Assembly (NCBI RefSeq): GCF_016545825.1
Contig: NC_052613.1
Span: 46,916,112 to 46,980,111, forward strand
Direction of reading: 5' to 3'
Length of the DNA stretch: 64,000 bases
Origin: Eucalyptus grandis
Lineage: Eukaryota; Streptophyta; Magnoliopsida; Myrtales; Myrtaceae
Part shown: piece by piece, positions 9,906-22,390 of the stretch
Numbering within the stretch: the first letter of the stretch is position 1
How the letters are laid out: the number at the start of each line of letters is the position of its first letter
Made by a program: the position numbers and the translations under genes
The notes under the pieces: generated by a model
The model's database searches: none
What the model saw: the letters and a program-made list of their open reading frames with translations, nothing else
What the model was told of the DNA's origin: nothing

Positions 9906-11815
9906 TTTGTAGAGAAATTTCATGGAAAACACGACGTTTTAAAAAAATAAAGAAAATGAGGGGAGTAGTGAGAGTGCAGAGTCGATGTAGTGGGTTTTGA
10001 TTTTCTTTTACCTACTCCCCATTATGTATTTTTTATTCCTTCCAAATGAATTTTATATCACTATATAGTGCATCTTATTTAAACCTTTCCTTTTACATTT
10101 TTTATTTCTCTCTTTTTCCAATTTCCATATTTTTAAATTTTAACACATCATTATGTTCTAACGTATACATACATGATACCGGCCACATAAACCCAATCAA
10201 TTTGTATTTGATATCTACAATTTAGTCAATATTTTTTTACTATCACTTAGAATTTAATTTCCATATATTCGTATATGGAATAATATAAATACTACGAGTG
10301 GCTGTGATGCATATTTTCTATGCGAGTTAAACAAGATCCTTCCAGTTATGCCAAAATTATATATGTTTGCCCATAAAAGAAAAAAAAAATCATATACTAG
10401 CCCAATTGATTTCATTTTCTTTTGCTTTACTAGTTTAATTTACCACTTTTTATGCGGTGTCCTTTTTATATACTTCACAAGGATAGTTCAGCGATTAAAA
10501 TCATCAACGGGTGTCTCATTTTATTTATTTATTTATTTCATTTGGATCTCTAAGAAATAACGTGATTCATTATATTTCTCAAGTTGTACATTTAAGAATA
10601 CGATGCTATCACCTATATAACATTTTAGCTTAAAATCAAGTATGAATGAAATATTCCAATTAAAAATAATTGTGCACAGTGAAGTGCAGGTATGTTGTTG
10701 ATTAAAGAGAGTGTGTGAGATTGGGCACTGCGAGGGTTTTCTTGGGGCCTTTTTTTTATTACTTGCTCCTGCTCACTTTTATTTCTTCTTTTTGTATGTT
10801 ATTTTTTTTCTTTTCAATCACTAATTCATCTCTTGGCCTGAAAATAAATAAATATATATTTACTTTTTCTAAATACTATAGGAAATTTTTAGAAGAACAT
10901 ATCACACATGTCACTTCCTCCGTTCTTTTTCTCCCTTGTAAAATTCTTAAACTGAAATTATATCCACTTTCTAGTTTTCCCTTTATTTCTTCTCCTTCTT
11001 TATGCAACTATTCTTTTTTATCAAATTTATTTTATTTTATTTTATTTTTCAAGTTATATTATATAATCCCTTCTCTTAAGTAAAATATTTGCCTGATTAT
11101 AAGATCTAACTTAAAGTGCCGTTATGAATTTTGAGGTTGATAAACTTTAAATGTCAAAATTTCTACTTAAATTCCTGAATAAAATAACTTTACACTAGTG
11201 ATATGCAACTTTAAATGCTCTCAATTTCTAATGATTGTATGAGAATATGTCTCGTGCACAAGCATGAATTCACAATTTGCTAAGGAGAGACATAATTTAT
11301 TAACTTATTTTTATGAGAATCAATTCATCAAAACATTAAGAATCAACATGGGCTATTAGTGGTTTATTGTGACAAAACATGAATCTGTCCGGAATTATGC
11401 ACTTGAAGAGGTCTCCCAACTCTAAATTTGACACATTTGCTTTACATATAAAAGTAAATTTGTAATTATTTATATTTTTGTCGATAGAAGAGCCCTCAAG
11501 TATTTTGACAAGCGAATATAAAGCTATCTAAACTCTACTTTGAAAAAAGTATTACGGAAAATCAAGATTTATAAAGAACGCCACATATGATTGAAAGATT
11601 AAAAAAGGATTAAGCCAGTTCAGTGTGAATTTTTTAGCGTAATAAAAGGATTGATAATGTCATGATTATTAAATTTTTATGGTCAGGCAACTCGCGTGCA
11701 AGAAACTCCGATATTCTACCAATTCCCTCAATAATTCCACAGGGAAACATGCTCTATGCAAACTCGCCCATAACATCCCACGTAAGATGTAATTTGCGTG
11801 TACTTCTATATAGAC
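9906..11815. other. AT-rich intergenic DNA
   Basis: Very AT-rich with many short homopolymer runs. The ORFs at 10348-10560 and 10715-11083 are Phe/Leu/Ser-rich translations of T-rich DNA with no domain. No gene, RNA or element end was recognised. Confidence 0.6.
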
Positions 11816-11817
11816 AA

Positions 11818-12660
11818 CGATATATATCAGAGTCAAAATCACTGCATGCGTCAAATCAAGGAGTAGCTAATTAATAAGAACTGCATTTATGCCTGTCCAG
11901 AGACAGATATTAGCTTTATTATAAAGTAAGGTTGATCCCTCGTTCATACTCGAGAAGTCATTTTCCACAATCATGTCGTCGACCCTCGTTGTGGCTTTTT
12001 AAGTATCATCACATCTCTTTCTTAAAATTGAAACCGCGTGCTGCCAGGTGTTTGCAGCTTCATCAGTTGATTTAGATAAATCCAGTCGTGGAACTAAGAC
12101 TGAAGACTTCCGAACCGATGTCGATTCTGACCCGGAGCTGTCGATGAATACAAGGTATCGGTATAAGATATGGTGAGGAGACCGGACAAAGCTTTATCCT
12201 AGGAGCTACTCACAATGCTTCACAAAGAAGAAAGATAAGTCGGCCACATCGAAGTTGTCAATACGAATACTGTGAAAAAAAAAGAGATTCATCTGCTCAG
12301 GATGCCAAGGAATCGTGGATTGAACAATAGTGACGGTGACATTCTTTGAAGAACTTTTTAACGCAAATTATGGTAATCCGGATTACTGTGGCCTTGTCCA
12401 CGAACTCTCTTTTGGCCTATAGTATGAATAGAGAAACGATAAGTACATATACATAGAGATCGCCCTAAAGAATTAACGTGCTGTGTGATATGTTAGAATT
12501 GTAAATGGACGTTTAAATAAGCGAAACATCCTCGATTCCTACCGCTGGATGTCTATCGCATTGCTTGTTATATTAATTTTGTTGAGAGATTCTTTGCTTC
12601 TTCTGTTAGCCATGTCTTTCCTTACTTCACACATGCGACCGAAAAAGGAAAAGGTGAAAA

Positions 12661-12700
<40 letters not shown>

Positions 12701-13080
12701 TCGGCCAACTTCGCGTACTTCGCATCATGGACCTCCCTGTCTCTTTATGCCTCCCTTTTTATATCAAGAGAACTATCTTAGGAAGATGTTACGTCGGTTG
12801 GTTCATGTTCTTTTTAGGCAAGAATATTGAATTTGTGGACGGTGTTGATGGAATCGACCTTTCGATCGATGGACAGAATAATAATCTTTAACGCAATAAG
12901 TGTTGATTGATTGACAACCATGCTAAGCCAAACAATAGCCTGTTTGGCAGATATTACTTCCAAATTTGGTGACAAAAGAATACTTTCTATATTTGCTATA
13001 AAAGAACCATCTTGTAAATGAAATAGAAAAGTCCAGGCGCCATCAAATTGTGGTGTGAAGCTTAGGCGAAATTGCAATTA
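11818..13080. repeat. Segmental duplication, copy A (partner 22391-23990)
   Basis: It aligns collinearly with 22391-23990 through many shared blocks: 'aatcaaggagtagctaatta', 'agtcattttccac', 'ggtgtttgcagcttc', 'tgacattctttgaa', 'catgggttggttcatg'-like text and 'aaaatagaaaagtc'. Copy A lacks the 333-bp insertion present in copy B and has gained a (GA)n tract (about 12666-12696). No conserved coding frame is shared by the two copies, so it looks like duplicated non-coding DNA. The two copies flank the LPP2 gene in the same orientation. Confidence 0.75.
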
Positions 13081-13109
13081 GCAATCAGAGTTGTTCCAAA
13101 TCATCAGGC

Positions 13110-13495
13110 TTTTCAGAAACTTCTAAATCTATTATATGATAGTCAATTCAATTTTAAATATTTCAATTGTACCAATTTAATCATGAACCTTTTAATTATG
13201 CCAATTTAGTTATAATAATTTACTATTTAGTCATTCTGGCAAATTTTGATCGGAAATCTCTAAAGTAGTGGTCAAGTTAGCACTAGTTATCCGACATGGT
13301 ATGTTAGACGCTAACTAGCCAATTTTTAAAATTTTTATGATTTTTTTTCCTTTTTCCTTTCCTTTTCTTTTTCTATTTTATCTTTCCCTTTTTCCCTCCT
13401 TCGACCATCATCAAACCTCATCAATGGTCGGTGGAAGTCATCGGCCTCAAGCAAGGGCCACCCTCGCTTGGGTAAAGCGAGGCCAACCTTTGCGC
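13110..13495. mobile_element. Half of a fold-back MITE (family of 13728-14423)
   Basis: The left arm starts near 'ctaaatctattatatgatagtcaa' and runs through 'caatttaatcatgaacc' and 'gccaatttagttata' to a GC-richer core with 'gcctcaagcaagggccacc'. It stops abruptly near 13495 with no right arm, so the copy is truncated. The remaining bases to 13718 show nothing recognisable. Confidence 0.55.
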
Positions 13496-13727
13496 AAATT
13501 GAGCATATGTGTTTAGATAATTACTTGGTTTGTTTGAAAAACTTGTTAGAATGCTTAAATCGCATCTATATAAATAGCATATGACTCTCGGAAATAGAAA
13601 GACGCAAATTTTTTGAAAAAACGTGATCACAACAGTTGATACAAATCAAAACTAACAAAATAGTGATTAATTATTAAGAGGAGCACGCTATTCTTGGTCT
13701 TCTAAATAGTGTGATTGCATCTAATAT

Positions 13728-14423
13728 CAAAAAAATTGTCCAAAGAATTCTAAACCTATTATATGACGGCTAATTTAGTCATAAACTTTAATAGTGCTAA
13801 TTTAATCATAAAACTTTTGATAATTTGTCAATTTAATTTTAAATATTTTAATTATGCCAATTTAATCCTAATTTTTTTAACAAAGAACCACTATAATTTT
13901 TTTGGTTAATATTGACTGGAAATTGCTTACTTAGCAATCTAGTCAATGTTAGTTTTCTTATGTGGCACAATCGATGCTAACATATATATATTTTTAAAAA
14001 AAAATTATAACTTTTTTAGTAACTTATTATTGATTATTTCATTTTTTTTATTGGTTCAAAGGGCTGATGAGGCTACTGCCATTGGACAAGGGTTAGCAAC
14101 CCCCAATCAGCCCCTAGGTAAGGGCTGTGAAGCCCTCATCAACCACAAGTGAGGGTCACTGCCCTTGTCATATCTAGCAGGGGCTCACGAGCCACAACAA
14201 GGGTGTTGTAGCCCTCGCACACTATCGTTATGGCTGATGAGGACTCATAAGCCCTCGCTCTGGCCCTCCTTGCCTGCCCTTATTGTGGCCCATGAGGATC
14301 GTAGCTTCCTTATTAAATTGGTAAATTCACAAAGGGTTTAGGACTAAATTAGCATAATCAAAAAGTTTATGATTGAATTAGTCATCGTACAATAAATTTA
14401 AGACTTTTTGGACAATTTTCCCA
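13728..14423. mobile_element. Fold-back MITE with near-perfect 9-bp target duplication
   Basis: The left end (aaattgtccaaagaattcta) and the right end read in reverse (aaattgtccaaaaagtctta) match, and the arms continue for more than 100 bp. The flanks ATCTAATAT (13719-13727) and ATCTAATTT (14424-14432) agree at 8 of 9 positions. The core (about 14060-14300) is GC-rich with repeated 'agggctgatgaggc'-like words. No transposase. Size and target-duplication length fit Mutator-like MITEs. Confidence 0.65.
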
Positions 14424-14432
14424 ATCTAATTT

Positions 14433-15663
14433 TGACTTTATGGAAAGAACTCAACATGCAGCCAAACAGAATGTCCTGTTTTTTTATATTTTTTCAAACT
14501 TCAGTCCATTCTTCGAAATTGCCTATGGGCAACGCGTAGGCAAAAGGGTTCTGTAGATGGGATGAGAATGACCAAGTCCAGTCTCAATTTTCTTGAAATT
14601 CAACGTTGGTGGCTAGCCGTGGCCATGGTACGACAAAGTGAACTTTGTCAACGAAAACATTCCCCTAGTACGGTCAACGAACTGTGGCCAGTACACCGGT
14701 GAGTCCCCATGAATTGTCCTAAAGGTCCTACCTTTGTACGCATGGACGCTTCCCGTGCCCGTGGGAGGCAGAAGAAGAAAGTCTCTCGGGTCGTGTTCTA
14801 GAAACGAAAGAGGCGGTGCCTGAACGCATTATTGCAATATGGTCAACTGCATACAAAAAAATATCAAGATGAAAAGGCCGTTTCATACCACAAGATGGTC
14901 CTCTCATATCATTGATTAATCTTGACTCGACATTGTTCCCTGTTCAGTATTGCATCTCGTCACTCGAGTGTATTGAGATTGTTCCTTTCAAATGCTGAAG
15001 GATTTTCGACCGTGCTACCCTCATTTCACGCTCATCGTTCGGTCAAATTCCCACATCGCATCTTGCCGAGGGTTGGCTGGCCTAATTTCAAAAGCTACAT
15101 TTTTCTTCGAGATGGAGCGGCGACCTTTGATAGTGAAAAGTACCACATGCACTCTCTCTACCTTTGAAAATTGAATTGTCTCAATCGGCACTCGATATTT
15201 AACTACTCCTGGTTCACCTCCTAGACCTAACCAAGTAAACATTTCTCTAACGTTGACTTTGTACACACCATAGTTCAATTATATTCTTTATAGGGTGCAA
15301 ATGTTTTTGACTGCTGGGTACCAAACTATGCCTTTGCATCTGACTGCTTCATTTCGCACTTATCTTGGCACCTTGACCGTGTAATTTTACACTACCGCCA
15401 AGATTTGACATTAACATCCCTCATTTGCATTCCTACGACTGGGCAAGATACATTGACCCCAAGATGATGCCTTTCAACAGACACTTGATTCAAAAGCTAC
15501 CAGATTAGAAGACAGCCAGAACCTAGCAATCCAAAATTACACCATGCAACACCAGACATCCAAAAGAACTAGAGAACCAACATTTCCTTTTCGTTTGGTA
15601 CTTTTCCATATGTACTGATGAAAGCTAAAAGATTCCACATGTACTTGAATTTGAAGCCCAAAC
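14433..15663. other. Intergenic DNA 3' of LPP2
   Basis: No supported gene. Short overlapping ORFs at about 14922-15278 on both strands carry no domain. The LPP2 3' UTR must lie just below 15664, but I see no decisive polyadenylation signal. Confidence 0.5.
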
Positions 15664-18600
15664 TCAGTGTCTCCGATTGTTCTGCACCTCGTGTAATATG
15701 GGGCTCGTATCCCTAATGTTGCCACTTGAAGTTTCCATTCCACGTTGCGAATCAATATGAACACTCTCGAGCTCCGAGTGCTGTACCATCAGATGGTTTG
15801 TGCTTGTTGATGACTGAAGGCCATTCCGAGATTCTGCCAACATCTGAAAGTAAGCATGAGGCCCCCAACCTGCAGTTAAACATAGACAATCATGGACATA
15901 AGCAGATGTCTCTCTACAGTAACATGCACCCTTATAATCTGATGACAACATTAATTCAGAGCAATTCCTGACACTCTGATTGAAACTCTTAGTTCTGCCC
16001 TGTTGTTCTAAAAAGGAAGACATGAACAGCAAATGAGGATCAAGGCAGCAGCCAACTAATTGGGAAAATGATCTATGTTCATAAGTGTATGAGCAGAAGG
16101 AATTAAAACTATGGTTTTGCAGCATTGTAAGCAGAAGACTTCCATTTATCATGATCTAGTCTACTACATATATGAATTGGAAGCGATGCTTTTGCGTAAT
16201 TCAGCTAAATAAACTGTTTATCACAAGAAATCCAATATCATATACGAAATCAAAGGGAAGAGGCCACCAAAAGCACCAAACCACGTCCACTGCGATACAT
16301 TTACCCTACACTTTTCTCTGTTTTTTTTTTTTTTTTTTTCCTTCTGGTGACATCAAAATTCCAAACTATACTCACTGTGATACATTTACCTTGAAACTTT
16401 TTTCTTGTGATATAAAAAACCCCAAACTTGTACTATGTGACACATTTAACTTCAGTCAAGGTTCTGTTAGATGATTTTTCAGCCAAAACAACATAGTTTT
16501 TATTTCACTTACTGCGCCCTGTCAACACATTTGCTTTCCAGAGTAAATGTAGGCAGATGCTTAACAGTGCTCATTGACGGAACCTTGACAAAGGGTATAT
16601 GTGTCACAAAAAAAAAGTTCAGGATAAATATGTCACAGCGGGGCGTAGTTTGGGGATTTTGGTGTCTTTTGCTCTAAATTAAATTACTGAAATCTACCAA
16701 GTTCTCAGATATTGCACAGAAATTGAGACACAAATCAGTAAAAAATTATGCTCAAAAGGGCATTCAAATCCTAAGGCACTAACAGAAAGACAAAAGTATA
16801 ATGCTGCTAGCTAGGCAAGATGTAAACGGAAAGAAAGAAAGAAAGAAAAAAAAATCCATAGGTCACTCAAGTGTTCATGAAAGTAGAAAAGCTGGACACG
16901 AATTCTAAAAAGCTTCCATAGGGTTTTAAATGGAGACCAATCAAGAAAACGATTTTCATTAGACATCAATTGTACATAAACATGTATGGCACTCCTTTTG
17001 TTTTTTTCCTTCTTTTGGTGCGGAGAAAACAAGAATTTCACTTTAAAAGTAATAACATGCTAAGAAGAAACAAATAAGCTACCACTTTTAATAAAGTATA
17101 ATGAAATCTTCATGTCATATGACTTTCCCTTTCCGCAGCATAACCAAACAGTACTCACAGCTTACCGAAAAAAGAGTACATTCCTGTAGGCATCCATGTG
17201 TTTTCCATCACGAAAGAAAAAATGATTTAAAACAGATTAGACGATTTCAGAAAAAGAATAAAGGGAGTACCATCTATATCATATGGAGGCGGAAAGAACT
17301 GCAAATAGCAAAATGAAGCAACGATTGTCCCTGTATGGATTAAAATGAGTGGTCACTTGTTTCAGTAGATGACTAGTACTGCAACAAATGAAAAAAATTC
17401 AATCAAAGTTGAAAACAAACCTAGAAGAGCCCCAGCAAATACATCTTGCCAATGATGCCAATAGTCGTCAACTCGAGAAATTCCTACAAGAGCTGCTGCA
17501 AGTAATGGGAGGAAAACAATACAAAGCTTCGCAACATGGCCTTGACGATCGAACACCCTGATTTTCCCTGACAAGTACAATGCAAGAAAACCCAGTCCAG
17601 CAAAGCACCCTGCCAAACCAGAGATCCCTCAAAATGAATCATGTCACAAAAAGGAGATATAATCATTCGCAAAATCAACATAGTAACATTCTAAATCTGA
17701 TTTAATCTGCGTACATGCCATTTGTTTACCTTCTAGTGTATTGTGCTTTAATGACATGTCAATTACGTTTAAAGTCAATCAATCAACAATTCATTTATTA
17801 TATTTTGCAAATTTCCCTAATAAATTTGGTAGTTGGTAGTTTTTCAATAATTTGAAAATTGGATAATTTCACAACCTGGTCAGCAGATTTAATCAAGTTA
17901 TCAAAGTTGACTGGTCCTTCTAGATGTTGACTTTCTCTGGATGAGGAGATGTATTAACTCAAAAAGGTACCCAGTTCCCTATCATTGCTGTACAATGTTT
18001 GACCACTGATGATTAAAAAAGAATCACGCCCCTAGGAAAGCAAGTCAGCGTCTTGAATCAAGTAATATTTTTCTTGCCATTAGAAGTAAACTGTCCAGAA
18101 ACTTGATTCTTCTATGATGTCCTTGTCTTCATTGTGAAGACTTACAAATAGTGCAATGGCTTGCATAAACTGACAGCATGCGAACATAGAAACCTGCTGG
18201 ACATCTCTTTAGCCAATTCTATTGTCACAGCCAACAGAATGGATCACCTTGAGAACTCTCGCATAGAGCCTCTATATGCATTCAATTTAATTTTGCAAAA
18301 TTCAAAGCATTATAAATTTTCTTTTAAAAAATCGGAATGAACAAAATGATCACAATTTGACTATTTCATTGAGATTTTTTTTTTTTTTTTTTTTAGGTGA
18401 CCCAGGGAACCCACCGCACGGCCGGCAGCCGGGGAGTAAACCCTGGAGAGGCACGCAAGAAACCACCACCCACGCACCCGAGGCAAGACATCACGCAGCG
18501 CTTCAGCCTCCCTGCTTCGCAGGGGCTTCGAAACTGGGACCTCCAGCGTGGAGTCCAGCAGCCCTACCATCCACGCTGCAACGATGGGTGGTTATTTCAT

Positions 18601-19921
18601 TGAGATTTTGTTATTAAAAAGGAAAAAAAAAAAAAAAAAAACCGGAACACTTCTTAAGCAATCAAATGAGCAGATATTGCAATTTCCAATGCACTAGCTA
18701 CCCTCATAGCTACCCCCGTGATATGCACATTCGATGCTCTAAAGTCGAATATTTCGTCATTAAGTAGGTTTAACAAGTGCCCTTGTTAACAAGACCTTTC
18801 AATTAGGACTAGACATGCTCAACTACCATCAAACTTGGCATTAAGTGAAAAAAAAGGCAAAGTAAATACTATTCCATTGTCATTCTATCTTCTTAAGTTT
18901 CTGTCATCCATAATCTGATTTAAGATCTTGTAGGGTACACATTGCTTGGAATCAGTTTCTTTAAAGTACATAATTTACCCATGCTAGTCCATGTCATACA
19001 GCATATAGACAAATCCAAAGTTTCCAGGCCATCTGTAAACTTCAGTCAATAATATATTCAAACAACAGATTTCTTTTAGATGCTTACCTGAGGTATGCCC
19101 GCTTGGAAAACTTTTATATCCTTCTTTGATGACAGTCTTATCTCCAGTACAATTCACATCCAGTGTGACAGGGTCAAACACCTGCAGGTGGCACAGATCA
19201 TTTTTCATTCTTTGTATGTTCAAAGATCTTAGCACTAGCTAGAAATGGCAACATGACAGACAAGTTGAAACATCATTTGCAAAGGAAAGGTGAAAAATTC
19301 ATAAGTGCAAGCTTTTCTTTAGGTCTTACCCCTTTACCATCAGGAAAACAACGCCAGAAAAAATCTGGTCGAGGTCGGCCAACAGCATTTTTGATTGCTT
19401 CAGTTATAACTGCAGTGATAAGCACAGAATATAGAAGACCTGGACAAGGTCACATAGAATAATTACCTTTGGACATGATATTCACACACATGCATTAGCA
19501 AAAAGTCACATAGATTAAGAGGATTTACCCAATAAGGCATGGTGCAGGTCATAAACATCCTTTCTGATGAAGTAGTAGATGAGAATTACAACAAACGGCA
19601 GCAATATTGCGATAATCTGTGATAATTAACTAATTAATACAAATAAATGAGTAACTTTTACTTCATGTAAACTTTGTTTGACATGTGTTTTGTCTATTTA
19701 CATACCGGAACAGCCCAGATGGGAACAGTATTATCCTGCAGAGGGTACCTCAGGTCTGTCATCATCTCCTCTCCAACAAAACGATGAAATGGCTCTATGA
19801 CGTTCAATATAATCACCATTACCACAAGAAGAAAGAGGATCAACCAGTCATGCATGTGTACTCTTGCCACTTTGATTCCATGGGACCTAACCGTGTGACA
19901 ACCCAACTGGATCTCCGGCAT
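15664..19921 (-). CDS. LPP2: Lipid phosphate phosphatase 2-type (PAP2 family), seven coding exons
   Basis: Coding exons, all with GT/AG borders and matching phases: 19921-19706, 19616-19529, 19439-19330, 19181-19088, 17609-17421, 17330-17271 and 15869-15664. Together they give 963 nt, 320 residues. The start is the ATG of MPEIQLG, matching the start of plant LPP2 proteins. The PAP2 signature is complete: KNAVGRPRP (residues 118-126), PSGH (164-167) and [12 protein letters not shown] (214-225). Hydrophobic helices alternate between these motifs as expected for a six-pass membrane enzyme. The family dephosphorylates phosphatidic acid, diacylglycerol pyrophosphate and lysophosphatidate, and Arabidopsis LPP2 dampens abscisic-acid signalling. 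The tail is about 30 residues longer than in Arabidopsis LPP2. A residue pair usually aromatic/Ser after the PSGHTS motif reads Gly-Cys here. It appears functional. The long introns hold a MITE and a SINE. Confidence 0.93.
16258..16675. mobile_element. MITE with about 40-bp inverted ends inside an LPP2 intron
   Basis: The left end 'ccaccaaaagcaccaaacca' and the right end read in reverse ('agacaccaaaatccccaaac') match, and continue into 'gacacattta'-type repeats on both sides. The element has no coding capacity and sits in the last LPP2 intron (15870-17270), away from the splice sites. I could not fix the target duplication. Confidence 0.6.
18362..18609 (-). mobile_element. tRNA-derived SINE with 17-bp target duplication, in an LPP2 intron
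   Basis: A GC-rich 200-bp body is flanked by the perfect direct repeat TATTTCATTGAGATTTT (18362-18378 and 18593-18609). On the minus strand the body starts with an A-box-like 'TAGGGCTGCTGGA', then a B-box-like 'AGTTTCGAAGCCC', and ends in a poly(A) run (a poly(T) run on the plus strand at about 18377-18394). These are the marks of a recent tRNA-type SINE insertion. It lies in the intron 17610-19087 in the same orientation as LPP2. The ORFs across it are incidental. Confidence 0.85.
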
Positions 19922-21600
19922 CTTTAACTCTTAGTTTAAAATGTTTATTGCTGACTATAGATATTAAAAAAAAAAAAAATTATGAGAGCCTGACAAAGCG
20001 ATTAAACAAGTGCATGCAAATGCTCAGTAGAAGATAAAGGAGTTTACACAAGCAAAGCAAAGTCAGCAATGGCGACCAGTAATAACCACAGGCTAATTCA
20101 GTATCCAAATGAAATGATGAAAATACTGTAAAGTGGTACAAAAAAAGAAGCAAAGCATCAATAGAAGTGAGGATCCTAAAGTTTAATTAAAAAGATAAAT
20201 AAATAAAAAATTTGAAAGGGAAACGTCACATAAATATATAGTGAGATTACACAGAGACATCACACTACCATGACAAAGAAACCCCTGCATTACTAGACAA
20301 CTCTCCTTCTTTTCAATCTACAACTTCCTCTATCACCAGTAATAGAAAACTTGGATTTACTGCCATTGAAAAGCAAGGTTCTGTTAAAAGATAAGGACTT
20401 GAGTTCAAATCCCATCTGTCTATACAAACATCTTGAAGAATGACAGAACCTGAAAAGAGTACCTGCCTACAATAAAACAGCAATACAATGGCAACTCCAG
20501 ATCAAATCAGTAAGCATGCACGAAAAGCATAAGCTCAAAACAGAACAGATGAACCAAACCTGAAAATCAATCTAGAAAGAAAAACTATACTTGTATAACA
20601 CATTATGAGAGACAAACCTCTCCCATCATTCCCATCCACTACGGCAAAGGAGTAAGGACACGAGTCAAAACAACCAAAAGCAGTAATTTGCCGACTAACC
20701 CAAAATCAGATGCACAAGAAAGCAGATACATATAAGAAATACTGCAGAGGTCATACATTGGACTCAATTATTAAAAAGGTTCAAGCAAGACTTTAATACA
20801 TCTAATACACCAGGGCCAAACCCAACATCATGCATACCAGACACTACACCAATGATGATGTTTCCCAAAGCACTAGGCTAAACATGTAGGCGACTGGCAA
20901 AGGAGATCACAAGTTTAACTTCTTCAGGAAGATAAAAGCAAGATTAGACAATAGCAGTGATTTCGGCCATCGCTTTAGCAATTTCTCCAAGTAGTTCAGC
21001 AGCTTTACTAACATTACCAGCCCATAGATTGGCAAGAGAACTCATCATGACTTTGAATGGAAAGTTAAAATTCAAACAAGAGCACTCCTACCAGCCTCAT
21101 GTGGGCCAAAGATCTACAAGGAAACTCCAAAAGCTAAAACAGAAAAAAAGAGAAAATAAGATAGACAAGGTCACAAGTCACCATGCTTAAACAAATGCTA
21201 ATGATTTTCACAAACAGGCCCTAAAAGAAGATTACAGCAGGTTGAACATGCACGGCCGAACTGTTTCGGATCATACAAAAAGAAATAGTTCATTATTGTT
21301 ACGAGCCCATTAGCTGCATAAGCGAAGGAACAAAGAACAAAACAACCAATCTCTACAATTTCCTTCCACCAAAAAAGGAAAAATCTCTACAATTTCCAGG
21401 GCGAACATGAAGCTGCATTCAGAAATTGTATTTCAACAACTACAGGGAAATCCTGCACAGGCCCAGTTAAAAGAACACACATGCAGCACCAATCTCCGGA
21501 AGAGCAAAACAATCACTCTATTCGTTCCTGAAAAGAAAGGTGCTTTGATAGCATACACATTTTCTACAGACAACAAGTTGACGCATCGATTTCTAACAGC
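19922..21600 (-). other. LPP2 upstream region, probably a 5'-UTR intron
   Basis: AT-rich with no coding frame of interest. A T-rich tract on the minus strand ends shortly before the LPP2 ATG at 19921, and a GC-rich, CT-tract leader-like block lies near 21.6-21.95 kb. A long 5'-UTR intron, as in many plant LPP genes, is therefore plausible, but I could not fix the donor site. Confidence 0.4.
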
Positions 21601-21609
21601 CTTGCATCT

Positions 21610-21960
21610 CCTCAAATCTAACTAAAAGCCAACCAAAGGGAACTTCTGCACCGGCCCAGATAACCCAAGAGCCGTTTCGAACAAAAGCACGCGACTTTCC
21701 AAGATAGACCAAACATGACGGAGGAGGAGGAGGAGGACGCGAGCGGAGTGCCTGAAACTCGGAGACGTTGCTCGTCGGGGGAGGAGGGGAAGAAGAAGAA
21801 GAAGCGCGTGACCTTTGGGGGTATCGGAGGAGCTCGCCGGAGAATCCTGAAAAAGACTACACAGAGACGCGAGGCCCAACTCGTAGCGTCAAAGGCGGCC
21901 CAGAAGAGGACGAGGGTCGCACCAAGACGCCATCTTTTTTCCAAAAAGAAGAGGCCAAAG
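21610..21960 (-). promoter_or_regulatory. GC-rich candidate first exon / promoter-proximal region of LPP2
   Basis: A local rise in GC with CTTCTTCTTC and CTCCTCCTCC tracts on the minus strand is typical of plant 5' UTRs. The small ORFs through it on both strands lack domains. This is inference from composition and position only, and a transcript start would settle it. Confidence 0.35.
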
Positions 21961-22390
21961 CCGAACGGCAGTATGTCAAAGTTTACTTTTTTTATCGCCG
22001 TTCTTCTGCTACAAGGAGCAGAGCAAAGCAGACACCAAATTCAAAAAAAAAATCGCTCTGTCTGGGATGGGTGGCGTCGGTCGGAGGTGGGTTTTGAATT
22101 AGAGCCTGGTCTTTTTTGGAAAAAAAAGGAAAGAAAAAAAAGGAAAGCGATTATGAACAGCTAAGGGTGACTATACTGGGAGATATTCTCTTTCCCTTTA
22201 AAGCCAAAAAAATCAACCTAGGTTCGCATGCGTGGTTTACTCACGTATGGAAAGTGTTCTTACGTGCCAGTTTGCATCACCTATCACCTGCGAGAAAACT
22301 TGCTTCAATGGTCACTAATTCTAGCTCCACGCGAAACGTTACACCCCAATCAATGGGCGACGTTTACTCTTCGACGGAGATCTTGATCGA

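Noticed and set aside
14922..15278. Pair of ORFs on opposite strands, about 80 codons each
   Set aside because: No domain, no splice-consistent neighbours, and antisense overlap typical of chance ORFs.
15726..16152. ORFs overlapping the last LPP2 exon
   Set aside because: The minus-strand ORF is the true exon read through its intron. The plus-strand one is its shadow.
21715..22164. 149-codon plus-strand ORF rich in Glu, Lys and Arg
   Set aside because: Low-complexity reading of the GC-rich LPP2 5' flank, with no domain and an overlapping alternative ORF.
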